From Enterococcus raffinosus (GTDB lineage: Bacteria > Bacillota > Bacilli > Lactobacillales > Enterococcaceae), in contig NZ_JXLA01000024.1 in NCBI RefSeq assembly GCF_001886185.1, positions 1 through 64,000 on the forward strand: 64,000 nucleotides of DNA, written 5' to 3'. This document shows, in pieces, positions 35,546-44,726 of this stretch; within the stretch, counting starts at the first letter, position 1; each line of letters opens with the position of its first letter. Made by a program: the position numbers and the translations under genes. The notes beneath the pieces were generated by a model. The model worked only from the letters and a program-made list of their open reading frames with translations, was not told where the DNA came from and did not search any database.

Positions 35546-35887
35546 TTAGATGGCTTGTTTCGCTAACTGGTGCTTTTTATGTGTAACCAAGGCAAGTTTC
35601 ATTACAGTTGCTCCATCCATCTGTCCATAAACATCTTTATCAATCACAGCATAAGGAATATCTCTCGGCTCTAAAATGGATTTGATGAAATCTATCTTAT
35701 GAGTGATTTGTGGTCCAACTAGAACAATATCCCAACCATCAATTTGACTTTCAATCGAGTCTGCGGGAATTGCCGTAAAATCAAAATCCGCATCATTCAA
35801 TTTTGCACTTTGTTGAACCACCTTGCGCATATTCTGCATCAACATATTCGTAGAAAATCCTCCAGCACAGCATAATAAAATTTTCAT
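35546..35887 (-). CDS. PTS lactose/cellobiose-family IIB component
   Basis: A 113-residue cytoplasmic phosphotransfer protein. The phosphorylated cysteine is in MKILLCCAGGFSTN; by alignment with cellobiose IIB it is Cys7, with an extra Cys6 beside it. It lies 27 bases after IIA and 107 bases before IIC, in the same direction. It passes phosphate from IIA to the substrate during transport. Confidence 0.92.
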   Translation of the reverse strand: MKILLCCAGGFSTNMLMQNMRKVVQQSAKLNDADFDFTAIPADSIESQIDGWDIVLVGPQITHKIDFIKSILEPRDIPYAVIDKDVYGQMDGATVMKLALVTHKKHQLAKQAI

Positions 35888-35914
35888 AATATCTATCTCC
35901 TTAAAAATATGTTT

Positions 35915-36220
35915 TTATTGTAATACCGAAATCAACGTTTCTATTAAGTCTCGAGCTAATTGACTTGTCATATAATGATCTTGAGCATGAACCATTAATA
36001 ATCCGACATTTGACGATTCCACTTCATCACTTAATTCTCGACTAATCAAATCTGTTTGAATGTTATGAGCTTCTAAATCCAAATTTCGCGACTCTTCAAT
36101 CAGTCCTTTTGCCAAATCAAACTCCTTGGTTTTTACGCATTCCAGTGCCTCAAAAGCTTTCGCTTTACTTTCTCCAGCAATCGAGATCAGTTGTACGATT
36201 TCTTGTTCTTCTTTTGTCAT
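35915..36220 (-). CDS. PTS lactose/cellobiose-family IIA component
   Basis: A 101-residue all-helical phosphocarrier that forms trimers. The phosphorylated His is in LLMVHAQDHYMTS, preceded by the family pattern SIAGESKAKAFEALE near the N-terminus. It follows the M42 peptidase gene by 14 bases and is followed by IIB. Standard length; assignment firm. Confidence 0.93.
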   Translation of the reverse strand: MTKEEQEIVQLISIAGESKAKAFEALECVKTKEFDLAKGLIEESRNLDLEAHNIQTDLISRELSDEVESSNVGLLMVHAQDHYMTSQLARDLIETLISVLQ

Positions 36221-36234
36221 GTTTTTTATCCCTT

Positions 36235-37275
36235 CTAAATGAAATCTACCATTCGGTGATATGTTTCTTCTGTAAAATTTTTAATTAACTCTTCATATAG
36301 TTCAATCATTTGTTGAATATCCTGTTTATTTACGATTGAATAGGCACAATGTCCATAGCGAACAGGCAAAATCGTCACGACAGTCGGTTTTCCTTCGTTC
36401 ACTTTGTGTGCTTCCCCACCATCTGTTCCACCTGAATTAAACATATCCAACTGTAATGGAATCGTCCGTTTTTTTGCTATTTCTTTCACATAGCGCACCA
36501 TTTCCAGATTTGGAGCGAGCGTTCGATCGAAGTGAGTCAAGATCGGCCCTTTTCCAATCTGCCGTTGGTTGGTATGATCCCGAACAAATGCTGTGCTGAA
36601 TGTCGCCACATCAATAACAAAAACGACGTCCGGATTAATCATCTGAACAGCTGTCTTTGCTCCCCGAATTCCCACTTCTTCACTGCTAGTGTTTGCAAAA
36701 TGAACAGTCAGCGGTACCTCCTCTTCCGCTAAACGCTTCATCAGCTCTCCCATGACAAAACAAGCTAAACGATCATCGAAGGCTTTACCAGCATAAATAT
36801 CTTGAACATCAAAGGCTTCAAATTCCGTGGCGAAGCATGCCATATTCCCAATTTCTATACCTAACTCAGCTACTTCTTCAGCTGTTGTCGCTCCAATGTC
36901 ACAATAAAGATTTTCAGTTTGACCTTCACGATAGTCACCATTAATGACACCACTAATCTTTCTTCCATTAAACGTAGTAATCCGAACCTTTTGTAGATGT
37001 TGAGCAAGCGGTTTTACACCACCGACGACCATTAAATGAATCAGCCCCGAGCTGCTAATGCTACGAACCATGAACCCAACTTCATCCATATGTCCGCAGA
37101 TCATGATACTTTTATGGCTTTTTCCTTTCTTCGTAAAAATCAAACTACCAAGTCCATCTGTCCTTTTTTCATAATGAAGCCCATCTAGCTCGGTTAAAAT
37201 AGCTTTACGGACTTCCTTTTCGTTGCTCGCTATTCCGTCAGCATTCGTAAGCTCCTTCAAAAAATCAATATTCAC
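36235..37275 (-). CDS. M42 family metallo-aminopeptidase
   Basis: A 346-residue di-metal aminopeptidase. Metal and catalytic residues are in ICGHMDEVGF, KAFDDRLACF, TSSEEVGIRGA and NSGGTDGGEAHK. M42 enzymes assemble as dodecamers and cut residues from short peptides; they are sometimes misnamed endoglucanases. It starts one base after the PRD activator stop and precedes the IIA gene. M42 genes inside PTS operons are known from E. coli frv and sgc clusters, where their role is unproved. Here it likely processes a peptide portion of the imported substrate or a peptide made by the cell. Confidence 0.92.
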   Translation of the reverse strand: MNIDFLKELTNADGIASNEKEVRKAILTELDGLHYEKRTDGLGSLIFTKKGKSHKSIMICGHMDEVGFMVRSISSSGLIHLMVVGGVKPLAQHLQKVRITTFNGRKISGVINGDYREGQTENLYCDIGATTAEEVAELGIEIGNMACFATEFEAFDVQDIYAGKAFDDRLACFVMGELMKRLAEEEVPLTVHFANTSSEEVGIRGAKTAVQMINPDVVFVIDVATFSTAFVRDHTNQRQIGKGPILTHFDRTLAPNLEMVRYVKEIAKKRTIPLQLDMFNSGGTDGGEAHKVNEGKPTVVTILPVRYGHCAYSIVNKQDIQQMIELYEELIKNFTEETYHRMVDFI

Positions 37276-37276
37276 T

Positions 37277-39130
37277 CTAATTCCTTCTTCCTAAAACACG
37301 TTTTAATGTATAGTAAAACTCATGATAATTTTTACTCTCAGCTAACATATTTATCGCTGCCGGATGATTCATTAACTTGCTTAATTCTTTCGAAATAATT
37401 TGGTGAATGTCTAGTTGTTCAGCTTTTAATGAAACCATAAAAATGATCTTGGCTGTCCGCCCAGCTGAACTTGCTCCTTCTGGCAAGAGACAAACCGCGA
37501 CTCGGTTTTCTTTTCCAGACATGAGTAGCGGGTGAGGGATTGCAACCCCATTTTGATAGATCGTCGACAAATAATTTTCTCGTTCCAGTAATGAATCCTT
37601 ATATCCTTTAAATCCAATAGTTTCTTCTACTTGGACTGCAAGATCCATTAAAATATCGGAATAAGATTGGCCTCTTTCAATTCGAAACAAAGATTCCGAA
37701 AACAACTCAAAAAAGGAACGCTCTATTGAAAAACTTTCATCGCTTCTCACCAGACTAAGGTTTTCACTTACCTCTAAATAATCTAGCTCACTTTGGATCT
37801 CACTCATTAAAATAACTGGACAATCGATTTCAATCGTTAGTTCAATAATTGAAAAAATCAAATCAGGATAATAATCTTTTATTTGTTCTATTTCAAACAT
37901 GGAAAAAGTTTGAATCTTTGCTCGGGGAAAAATTCGTTTTAACTTCATCTCTACTAGGTAAGCCATTCCTCCTCCCGATGAGCAAACAACCGCAATTCGA
38001 TAAATGTTTTCAATCAATTTTTGCTGCCATTTATGATAAGGAACGGTCATGTGTGTCGCAAGATAACCAATTTCATCTGAAGCTATTCTCAATTTAAACT
38101 TTTCTTCGAGCCATTTTGAGAACATCACAGCGAAATTGAAAATCACAGGATAATCTTTACTAATATCTTCCAAATAAGGGTTACTAAATTTCATTTCTTT
38201 ACGCGAACGTTCGATCAACGCTGCTACATGTAGATACACTAGATCAATAAATTCCTGATCCGTCGAAAAATGAGTCTTTTGCTGCTGATCCATCTGTTGA
38301 AAAAAGTTTGTAATTTCTTCTTTTAATACTTGTTTATTACTTAATATTTCAAGTTTCTTTGTTTTAGCAAGTAAACTAGCCTCAAAGTAATCATGTGCCT
38401 CTTTTTGGTTCGGCACTAATAAACCCGTTCCATGGAGAATCTCTGTCAAAAGAGAATTAGATTTGTCAGATTGTTTCTCTTTTTTTTGAGTCAGTAATAA
38501 TAAAAATAGTTCCTCTTCCAGCCTTCTAAATTCTATATAATCAATTTTCCACTTATTCTTATCAATTAAATGATAAAGATTGTCTTTTAATTTTTTTTGT
38601 TTTTCTACCGTAAATGTTGTCTCTAATTTCTCAAGTAACTTTATATTCCCTTTCTGATAATAATCTTGCAGCAATAATAGTCGATTTTTTAATTCACAAA
38701 TGAGCCGAATCCCATAGTGCGCTTTTCTTTCCAAAATTAAAGGGCTATCTTTAAGGTATCTCTCAAGCTTCGAAAGATCTTTTTTAATTTGGCTGCTACT
38801 GACTAGTAATTCGTCACTTAGTTGTTTGACAGTCTGATAATTTTCATCAATTAAAAGGAGACTCAACAGTGAATCTAATCGGTATTTTTGCATCTCAATC
38901 GTTGATTCAGTAAATCCAGCTAGATATGATGAAAATTTTTCTTCATCTAAAATAACCAATCGGCATCCTAATTTAGCAGATCGTTCAATCTTGAATCCTT
39001 GTTGTAATTCTGATAAACCTTGCAAATCGTTACGGATTGTTCTAGAGGAAACACCAATTTTTTTTGCTAAATGATTGATCTTCAAGTAATCATTTTCTTT
39101 TAGTATTGTCAGTATCTGTCCTTCTCTCAT
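37277..39130 (-). CDS. PRD-containing transcriptional activator with EIIB-like and EIIA-like domains (LicR/MtlR type)
   Basis: A 617-residue regulator. N-terminal HTH (about residues 3-50, VSSRTIRNDLQGL), second HTH near residues 95-115, two PRDs in the middle, an EIIB-like domain with Cys in VVCSSGGGMAYL, and an EIIA-like domain with His in VAIPHPLLMSGKENR. This architecture belongs to DNA-binding activators of the LicR/MtlR class whose activity depends on PTS phosphorylation. ATG 39130 has AAGGAG eight bases upstream. It is the first gene of the operon it presumably activates. The substrate sensed is unknown. Confidence 0.9.
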   Translation of the reverse strand: MREGQILTILKENDYLKINHLAKKIGVSSRTIRNDLQGLSELQQGFKIERSAKLGCRLVILDEEKFSSYLAGFTESTIEMQKYRLDSLLSLLLIDENYQTVKQLSDELLVSSSQIKKDLSKLERYLKDSPLILERKAHYGIRLICELKNRLLLLQDYYQKGNIKLLEKLETTFTVEKQKKLKDNLYHLIDKNKWKIDYIEFRRLEEELFLLLLTQKKEKQSDKSNSLLTEILHGTGLLVPNQKEAHDYFEASLLAKTKKLEILSNKQVLKEEITNFFQQMDQQQKTHFSTDQEFIDLVYLHVAALIERSRKEMKFSNPYLEDISKDYPVIFNFAVMFSKWLEEKFKLRIASDEIGYLATHMTVPYHKWQQKLIENIYRIAVVCSSGGGMAYLVEMKLKRIFPRAKIQTFSMFEIEQIKDYYPDLIFSIIELTIEIDCPVILMSEIQSELDYLEVSENLSLVRSDESFSIERSFFELFSESLFRIERGQSYSDILMDLAVQVEETIGFKGYKDSLLERENYLSTIYQNGVAIPHPLLMSGKENRVAVCLLPEGASSAGRTAKIIFMVSLKAEQLDIHQIISKELSKLMNHPAAINMLAESKNYHEFYYTLKRVLGRRN

Positions 39131-39147
39131 CCTCACCTCTCCTTTTT

Positions 39148-39161
39148 AGCAAGCGCTATCA
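39148..39161. promoter_or_regulatory. cre-like box (CcpA) of the PRD-peptidase-PTS operon
   Basis: AGCAAGCGCTATCA matches 12 of 14 cre positions. It lies 18 bases before the activator start and downstream of a possible -10 (TATACT, minus strand, 39178-39173), a position suited to a CcpA roadblock. Confidence 0.55.
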
Positions 39162-39227
39162 TTTACACGCTTAGTATAGAAAAACCTACTTCATTAGAAA
39201 AGTTGAATTTTTTCCACCTAATAGTGC

Positions 39228-39274
39228 AAAACGTGTCTGGTTACTAAAATCTATAAATGCCTTTTTGCACGTTT
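39228..39274. promoter_or_regulatory. Inverted repeat upstream of the PRD operon promoter, possible activator site
   Basis: AAAACGTG at 39228-39235 and CACGTTT at 39268-39274 are inverted copies about three turns apart. They lie upstream of the likely -35 region, where a LicR-type activator would bind. The rest of 39131-39400 shows no gene. Confidence 0.35.
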
Positions 39275-39400
39275 AATGATTTGCGCATTTTATGAATTGT
39301 ATCAATTGACTATTTCTCTCACAATAAAAATGATAATTCAAAGCGCACGTTCTCATTTAAGGACGTATTTAAAATTTCAGTCATTGATCTTTAAATATAA

Positions 39401-39435
39401 AACCCTCTGCTCATTAAAAAGATGGGCAGAGGGTT
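39401..39435. terminator. Intrinsic terminator of the enolase locus
   Basis: AACCCTCTGCTCAT and ATGGGCAGAGGGTT form a 14-bp stem with one G-T pair, 18 bases past the enolase frame's stop codon. Confidence 0.85.
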
Positions 39436-39452
39436 AAAGAATCATTTATTAA

Positions 39453-40829
<1,377 letters not shown>

Positions 40830-40836
<7 letters not shown>

Positions 40837-40886
40837 GCCATCAGCTGAATAATTCAGCAGTTAGGAGGGGTGCACCATCCCTCTTT
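40830..40886 (-). ncRNA. Fluoride riboswitch (crcB motif) aptamer
   Basis: On the minus strand the RNA reads GAGGGAUGGUGCAC, CCCUCC, UAACUG, then a CUGAAUUAUUCAG hairpin, then CUGAUGGCGCC. This matches the crcB-motif layout: GAUG after the first arm, (U/A)AACUG joining, a hairpin, then CUGAUGG. The arms GAGGG/CCCUC and GGUGC/GCGCC pair as the known structure requires. Fluoride riboswitches are known upstream of crcB and enolase genes. A terminator-type switch follows. The aptamer looks complete although the downstream enolase is broken. Confidence 0.88.
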
Positions 40887-40893
40887 CGAAAAA

Positions 40894-40922
40894 AGAATAG
40901 CACTACAAAGTTCATTTAGCAA
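40894..40922 (-). promoter_or_regulatory. Promoter of the riboswitch-enolase transcript
   Basis: Minus-strand TTGCTA (40922-40917), 17-base spacer, TATTCT (40899-40894) preceded by TGC, an extended -10. Transcription would start right at the 5' edge of the aptamer. Confidence 0.6.
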
Positions 40923-40955
40923 GTGAAACACTGTTTTTCATTTTCGTAAGTAAAA

Positions 40956-40990
40956 AGGACAGCCCGCTTTTTTCACAAAGGGGCTGTCCT
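40956..40990 (-). terminator. Intrinsic terminator of the DinB-family gene
   Basis: AGGACAGCCC and GGGCTGTCCT form a perfect ten-bp stem, followed by TTTTTA on the minus strand, six bases past the DinB-family stop codon. Confidence 0.85.
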
Positions 40991-40996
40991 AAAAAT

Positions 40997-41509
40997 CTAT
41001 TTCCCTAGTACCAATCGTCTAGTATAAACTGCCTGTCCCGAGTGCATCACAGCATCGTCGATTGCCGAAACGATACGAACTTGGCGGGTTACTGGCGGGT
41101 TCCAATTGGTATCGATCACGTCATCAAGACTGCTTTCCTCAACGTTTTTCAAATACTGTTTTGTAAAAGCTACACTAGCAGATAAATAATCTAAAACCAA
41201 TTGACGATCGGTTACGACTACCTTCGCGGCTTCTTCAGGGGTGTGACGATAATCTTCCGTATCGTCCGGCAAATCTAAAGCAAATTTCTCTGACCAGCCA
41301 GCACTTGTCCATAATGCTTCCGTTCCATTTAAATCCGAGATTTGCAGATCTAGTTCTCGCGCGGTATGCCACATAAGCCAAGTAACAGATTTGATTAAAG
41401 GGGCCGGCATTTGATTCGCCTCTTCCGTCGTCATCTGCTCAAAGGTATCTTCAAAACGTTCTTGCGCGCGATCCAGCATTTCCATCGCAAATTCTGTGTT
41501 CTCCATCAT
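40997..41509 (-). CDS. DinB-family protein
   Basis: A 170-residue four-helix protein of the DinB/YfiT-like superfamily. Metal-binding-type histidines appear in LMWHTARELD and in AVMHSGQAVYTRRL near the C-terminus. These proteins are often metal-dependent thiol-transferases or stress-induced proteins of unknown role; this one is unrelated to DNA polymerase IV. AGGAG-type site precedes the ATG. A single-gene unit with its own terminator. Confidence 0.82.
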   Translation of the reverse strand: MMENTEFAMEMLDRAQERFEDTFEQMTTEEANQMPAPLIKSVTWLMWHTARELDLQISDLNGTEALWTSAGWSEKFALDLPDDTEDYRHTPEEAAKVVVTDRQLVLDYLSASVAFTKQYLKNVEESSLDDVIDTNWNPPVTRQVRIVSAIDDAVMHSGQAVYTRRLVLGK

Positions 41510-41573
41510 GAAATCCTCCTAGTTCGTGATAATGTACTACTTTTACCATACTACGATGAATTTCAGAGGGCAA

Positions 41574-41924
41574 CTATTCGATGTTCGAGTATAAATAGAT
41601 CAAATCATTTTCGACTTGTTCGGCTTCACTTATTTCGTCAAAATGAAACAGCAATTTTTGTGTGGGCAAAACAATTTCTAACTCATGCTCTTTGCGTTGA
41701 ACAGCCATAGAATCCCTGGGATAAAACTTATGGGTGAATTGATCCAAATCAATATCCGGTTGAATCAGCATCACTCCCGCCGAATAGAACACAACCGGCA
41801 GATTATCCATTGTTTCCAATAACGTGAAATTCATTAATTCCTCTGCTGACAGCTGCGAATCAATATAGGCCTGTAGGATCAAGAACTGCTGTGCTTGATT
41901 GAACACTTGATTGAATTCACTCAT
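41574..41924 (-). CDS. Conserved hypothetical cytoplasmic protein
   Basis: A 116-residue soluble acidic protein (MSEFNQVFNQAQQFLILQAYIDSQ at the start, ending NDLIYLYSNIE). I do not recognise a family, and no signal peptide, membrane segment or cysteine is seen. I start it at ATG 41924, seven bases after GGAG. The start is five bases past the stop of the CoA-disulfide-reductase-type gene, so the two are probably cotranscribed. Confidence 0.65.
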   Translation of the reverse strand: MSEFNQVFNQAQQFLILQAYIDSQLSAEELMNFTLLETMDNLPVVFYSAGVMLIQPDIDLDQFTHKFYPRDSMAVQRKEHELEIVLPTQKLLFHFDEISEAEQVENDLIYLYSNIE

Positions 41925-41928
41925 TCCT

Positions 41929-43542
41929 TTACTCCTCAATCAAAATAGCCGGAATGCCGAAGCCTGCTAAAATGCGAGCAGAAGTATAGGTATTTAGGCC
42001 TTTTCTGAAGGTAATATACACCTTGCGATCCCTTGGAATCTCATTGATGCGATCACGCAACTCGTTCATTGGAATGTTTTTGGTCGCTTCGATGCTGCCA
42101 GAGGCCGCTTTATTAGGTTCGCGGATATCTAAGAAAAAGGCATTGGTTAAATCCTCTGCCGGAATATCCTCCACCTTGATCGTTTCGACCACATTGGTCA
42201 TTTGATTAATCGCCACGTAGCCGGCGATATTTAATGGATCGCGTGTCGTTGAGTAGGGAGGAGAATAAGGCAATTCCAAATCTGGTAAATCAAAGACTGT
42301 TAGATTGCCAGTGATAGCCACAGATAGTTCGCCCATTCGCTTGTCTACACCCTTTTCACCAACTGCTTGTCCTCCTAAAATTTTGCCGCTTGTCGCATCA
42401 AAAATGATTTTTAAGTTTAAGCGTGTCGCTCCTGGATAAAAGTACGCATGATCAAAGGGCGTTACAAAGATGGATTTATAATTCGTGATTCCCGCAGCCT
42501 TCAACGCATGCTCTGTCATCCCAGCATAGCTTGCGGTGTAATCAAAGATTTTCGCTACCCCAGCACCGATATACCCACGATAACTCATTGGTGTGCCATT
42601 GACCATATCTGCTAACATATGTCCTTGCCGATTGGCGGCACTAGACAGCATACTGGATGTTGCTAGTCCTGTAACTAGGCTCGTTGTTTTAATAATATCT
42701 CCGATCGCATAGATATCAGGGACGTTCGTTTCTAATTGATCATTAACAATAATCTGCCCATCATCAGATAGTTCAATACCAGCGGATTTCGCCACTTCAT
42801 TGTTTGGGGCAACCCCAGTAGCGAAAATGATCATATCTGGCTCAAGCGTTGTGCCATCAGACAACACAACTTCTTTTCCTGCTTGGCGAATTTCTTCAAC
42901 CTTTGTACTTAAATGAACATGCAGGCCCTTTTCAATCAGCTTATCGTAGATTAAATCCGCGATTTCTTCATCATAGGGAAACGCGACCTGCGGCAATTGA
43001 TCAACGAGAGTTACATCCATCCCGCGATGCTTGAAGTTCTCAGCCAACTCCAAGCCCATAACACCGGCACCTAAAACTAGAACATTCTTAGGATCCTTTT
43101 CATCGATAAATGACTTGATGTCTGCCGCATTGGTGACACTGCGTAAAACAAAGCCATTTTCTGCTTCCTCGGCCCCCTTAATTGGTGGAAAAGTTGGACG
43201 AGCACCTGCAGAAATAACTAATTTATCATAGTTCGTTGTAGCTTCCTCTCCAGTTTTTAAATCCTTAACGACCAATTGTTTCTTATCTGGATCAATTGTC
43301 TGTACCTCGTGAGTCGTGAAGACATCGATATTATTTTTTACCTTCAAAATTTCAGGTGTTCGTTCAATCAAAGAATCTAAATCTTCAATCACACCGCCTA
43401 AATAATATGGCAACGCACAACTGGCGTAAGAAATATTTTCTCCACGTTCATAAATAACGATCTCATGCTCTTCATTCAACCGACGTAAGCGTGTGGCAAA
43501 TGAAGGACCGCCGGCAACTCCGCCGATAACTACAACTTTCAT
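41929..43542 (-). CDS. CoA-disulfide reductase / NADH oxidase-type flavoprotein with C-terminal rhodanese-like domain
   Basis: A 537-residue FAD/NAD(P)H flavoprotein. FAD motif VVIGGVAGGPSFATRLRR, the redox Cys in SYASCALPYYLGG, NAD motif VLVLGAGVMGLELAENF, then a rhodanese-like domain from about residue 450 (FFLDIREPN). This is the CoADR-RHD architecture, which reduces CoA disulfide or related persulfides. The rhodanese active-site Cys is absent: the loop reads YITFRKGLNTY where active proteins have a CxxG-type loop. Thiol/disulfide metabolism is the likely role; sulfur transfer by the second domain is doubtful. Confidence 0.88.
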   Translation of the reverse strand: MKVVVIGGVAGGPSFATRLRRLNEEHEIVIYERGENISYASCALPYYLGGVIEDLDSLIERTPEILKVKNNIDVFTTHEVQTIDPDKKQLVVKDLKTGEEATTNYDKLVISAGARPTFPPIKGAEEAENGFVLRSVTNAADIKSFIDEKDPKNVLVLGAGVMGLELAENFKHRGMDVTLVDQLPQVAFPYDEEIADLIYDKLIEKGLHVHLSTKVEEIRQAGKEVVLSDGTTLEPDMIIFATGVAPNNEVAKSAGIELSDDGQIIVNDQLETNVPDIYAIGDIIKTTSLVTGLATSSMLSSAANRQGHMLADMVNGTPMSYRGYIGAGVAKIFDYTASYAGMTEHALKAAGITNYKSIFVTPFDHAYFYPGATRLNLKIIFDATSGKILGGQAVGEKGVDKRMGELSVAITGNLTVFDLPDLELPYSPPYSTTRDPLNIAGYVAINQMTNVVETIKVEDIPAEDLTNAFFLDIREPNKAASGSIEATKNIPMNELRDRINEIPRDRKVYITFRKGLNTYTSARILAGFGIPAILIEE

Positions 43543-43580
43543 GTGAACCTCTCCTTTTCATGGTAGACCTCTATATTTTG

Positions 43581-43618
43581 GGTAATACTTCGGTTCAACT
43601 CTACAGTCGTGTATTACC
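43581..43618 (-). promoter_or_regulatory. Inverted repeat upstream of the CoADR-type gene
   Basis: GGTAATAC and GTATTACC form eight-base arms 22 bases apart, 39 bases before the start codon. It could be a leader hairpin or an operator for a redox regulator. No known consensus is matched. Confidence 0.35.
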
Positions 43619-43696
43619 TCATTTCGTTTCTTTTTTGATAGTACTATTTTTATAAAATACCAGCAAAGAATTGTTCTCCAAAAAAATTGTTAGTAT

Positions 43697-43735
43697 AAAA
43701 AAAGATCAATCTCCTTTTATTGAGGATTGATCTTT
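43697..43735 (-). terminator. Intrinsic terminator of the single-TM protein gene
   Basis: AAAGATCAATC and GATTGATCTTT form an eleven-bp stem overlapping the stop codon. On the minus strand seven T follow. Confidence 0.85.
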
Positions 43736-44159
43736 ACTCTTTATTCAATTCTACTAAGCTTGTCTTTTTCCCGTCTCTCACTATTTCTAATCGCAATTGC
43801 TTTCGCCCTGTTCGAATCGCATGATATTCGATCGTGTTCCCATCGTCTGTCATAATGACTTCCTTTTTAGTGGAATTAACCGCGATTCTCGCTTTTTTTA
43901 ATGCTAAAGCACCCTTACGCTTAATCGTCCAATCAGTAAAGTTCTTATTCTGAGCTTTAAAGGAATAGTTCACCGATTGATTGGTCCAATTACCTTGAAG
44001 CCAGGCAGAATTATTGGGGGTTACTTTATTAATAATTGTAAACAGCATTAAAATCGCTACAACTACTCCCCCAATAGCAATTTGTTTTCTCCATTTAAAT
44101 AGATAGTTCACAAGATTTTCTTTGATTTCCTCCATCGTTGTGATACTCATGTTAGGCAT
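43734..44159 (-). CDS. Small membrane-anchored protein of unknown function
   Basis: A 141-residue protein with a short cytoplasmic N-terminus, one membrane helix (about residues 28-45, IAIGGVVVAILMLFTII) and an extracytoplasmic domain. That domain has a WLQGNWTNQSVNYSF beginning, resembling small lipocalin-like or 'LQGTW' domains seen in Firmicutes surface proteins. No catalytic motif is visible. GGAGGGG lies just upstream; either of two in-frame ATGs (44159 or 44150) could be used. Possible -35/-10 (TTGTCA, TAGGAT) precede it. Confidence 0.6.
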   Translation of the reverse strand: MPNMSITTMEEIKENLVNYLFKWRKQIAIGGVVVAILMLFTIINKVTPNNSAWLQGNWTNQSVNYSFKAQNKNFTDWTIKRKGALALKKARIAVNSTKKEVIMTDDGNTIEYHAIRTGRKQLRLEIVRDGKKTSLVELNKE

Positions 44160-44273
44160 TCCCCTCCAATACTTCTCCCTTAATCAACTCCTAGATAGTG
44201 AAAATCCTAACATACAGCTTTGTGATTGACAAATCCTTTTTCAATCGTTTTCATTTTTATTCTGAATAAAGAA

Positions 44274-44301
44274 GATCAGCCAACGCTTCTGTTAACTGAT
44301 C
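44274..44301 (-). terminator. Weak terminator-like hairpin after the C_GCAxxG_C_C gene
   Basis: GATCAG and CTGATC arms with a 16-base loop, followed by TTCTTT on the minus strand, 11 bases past the stop codon. Confidence 0.4.
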
Positions 44302-44312
44302 CATATTCCCTT

Positions 44313-44699
44313 TTATTCATTTAGATTGTCTTCGAGAAGCTTCACAGCAGTACGGACATACTCGTAACAGGGTCTTTTTCCAAGCAGCTTCGTGCAATAA
44401 AGCGAGCCGCATGTTTGTTGAAACTCTTGTGTCATTTCAACGACAAACTTTCCAGCTGCATCATTTTTACACTTTGCTGGATCAATCATTTCCGGTGTTC
44501 CTTTTAAAAAATTTGCGACCATATACGTGCCGGCTAATGCTCCACATAACCCCTGATAATTACCGCCGCCATAGTGACTCGCCAGTTCATTTACCCTGTC
44601 CAACTCGAGCCCGATTTCCTGGCAATAAGCACCGACGACTGCCTGACAACAGTTGCGACCCGCTTGAAAATAAGTCATTGCTTGCTCTTCGTGATCCAT
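44313..44699 (-). CDS. C_GCAxxG_C_C family (putative redox) protein
   Basis: A 128-residue cysteine-rich protein. Conserved cysteines appear in the family order: GRNCCQAVVGAYC, LCGALAGTY, KCKN, TCGSLYC and RPCYEYV, with the GGG turn in SHYGGGNYQ. The family is widespread in anaerobes and linked to redox or metal chemistry, without a proven reaction. AGGATGGAGG precedes the ATG. It is 28 bases downstream of the GNAT gene and may share its transcript. Confidence 0.85.
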   Translation of the reverse strand: MDHEEQAMTYFQAGRNCCQAVVGAYCQEIGLELDRVNELASHYGGGNYQGLCGALAGTYMVANFLKGTPEMIDPAKCKNDAAGKFVVEMTQEFQQTCGSLYCTKLLGKRPCYEYVRTAVKLLEDNLNE

Positions 44700-44726
44700 G
44701 TCCCTCCATCCTTTCGATTTACTGAC

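Noticed and set aside
37426-37617. Short frame within the PRD activator gene
   Set aside because: Antisense or alternate-frame shadow; the activator's domains run through it without interruption.
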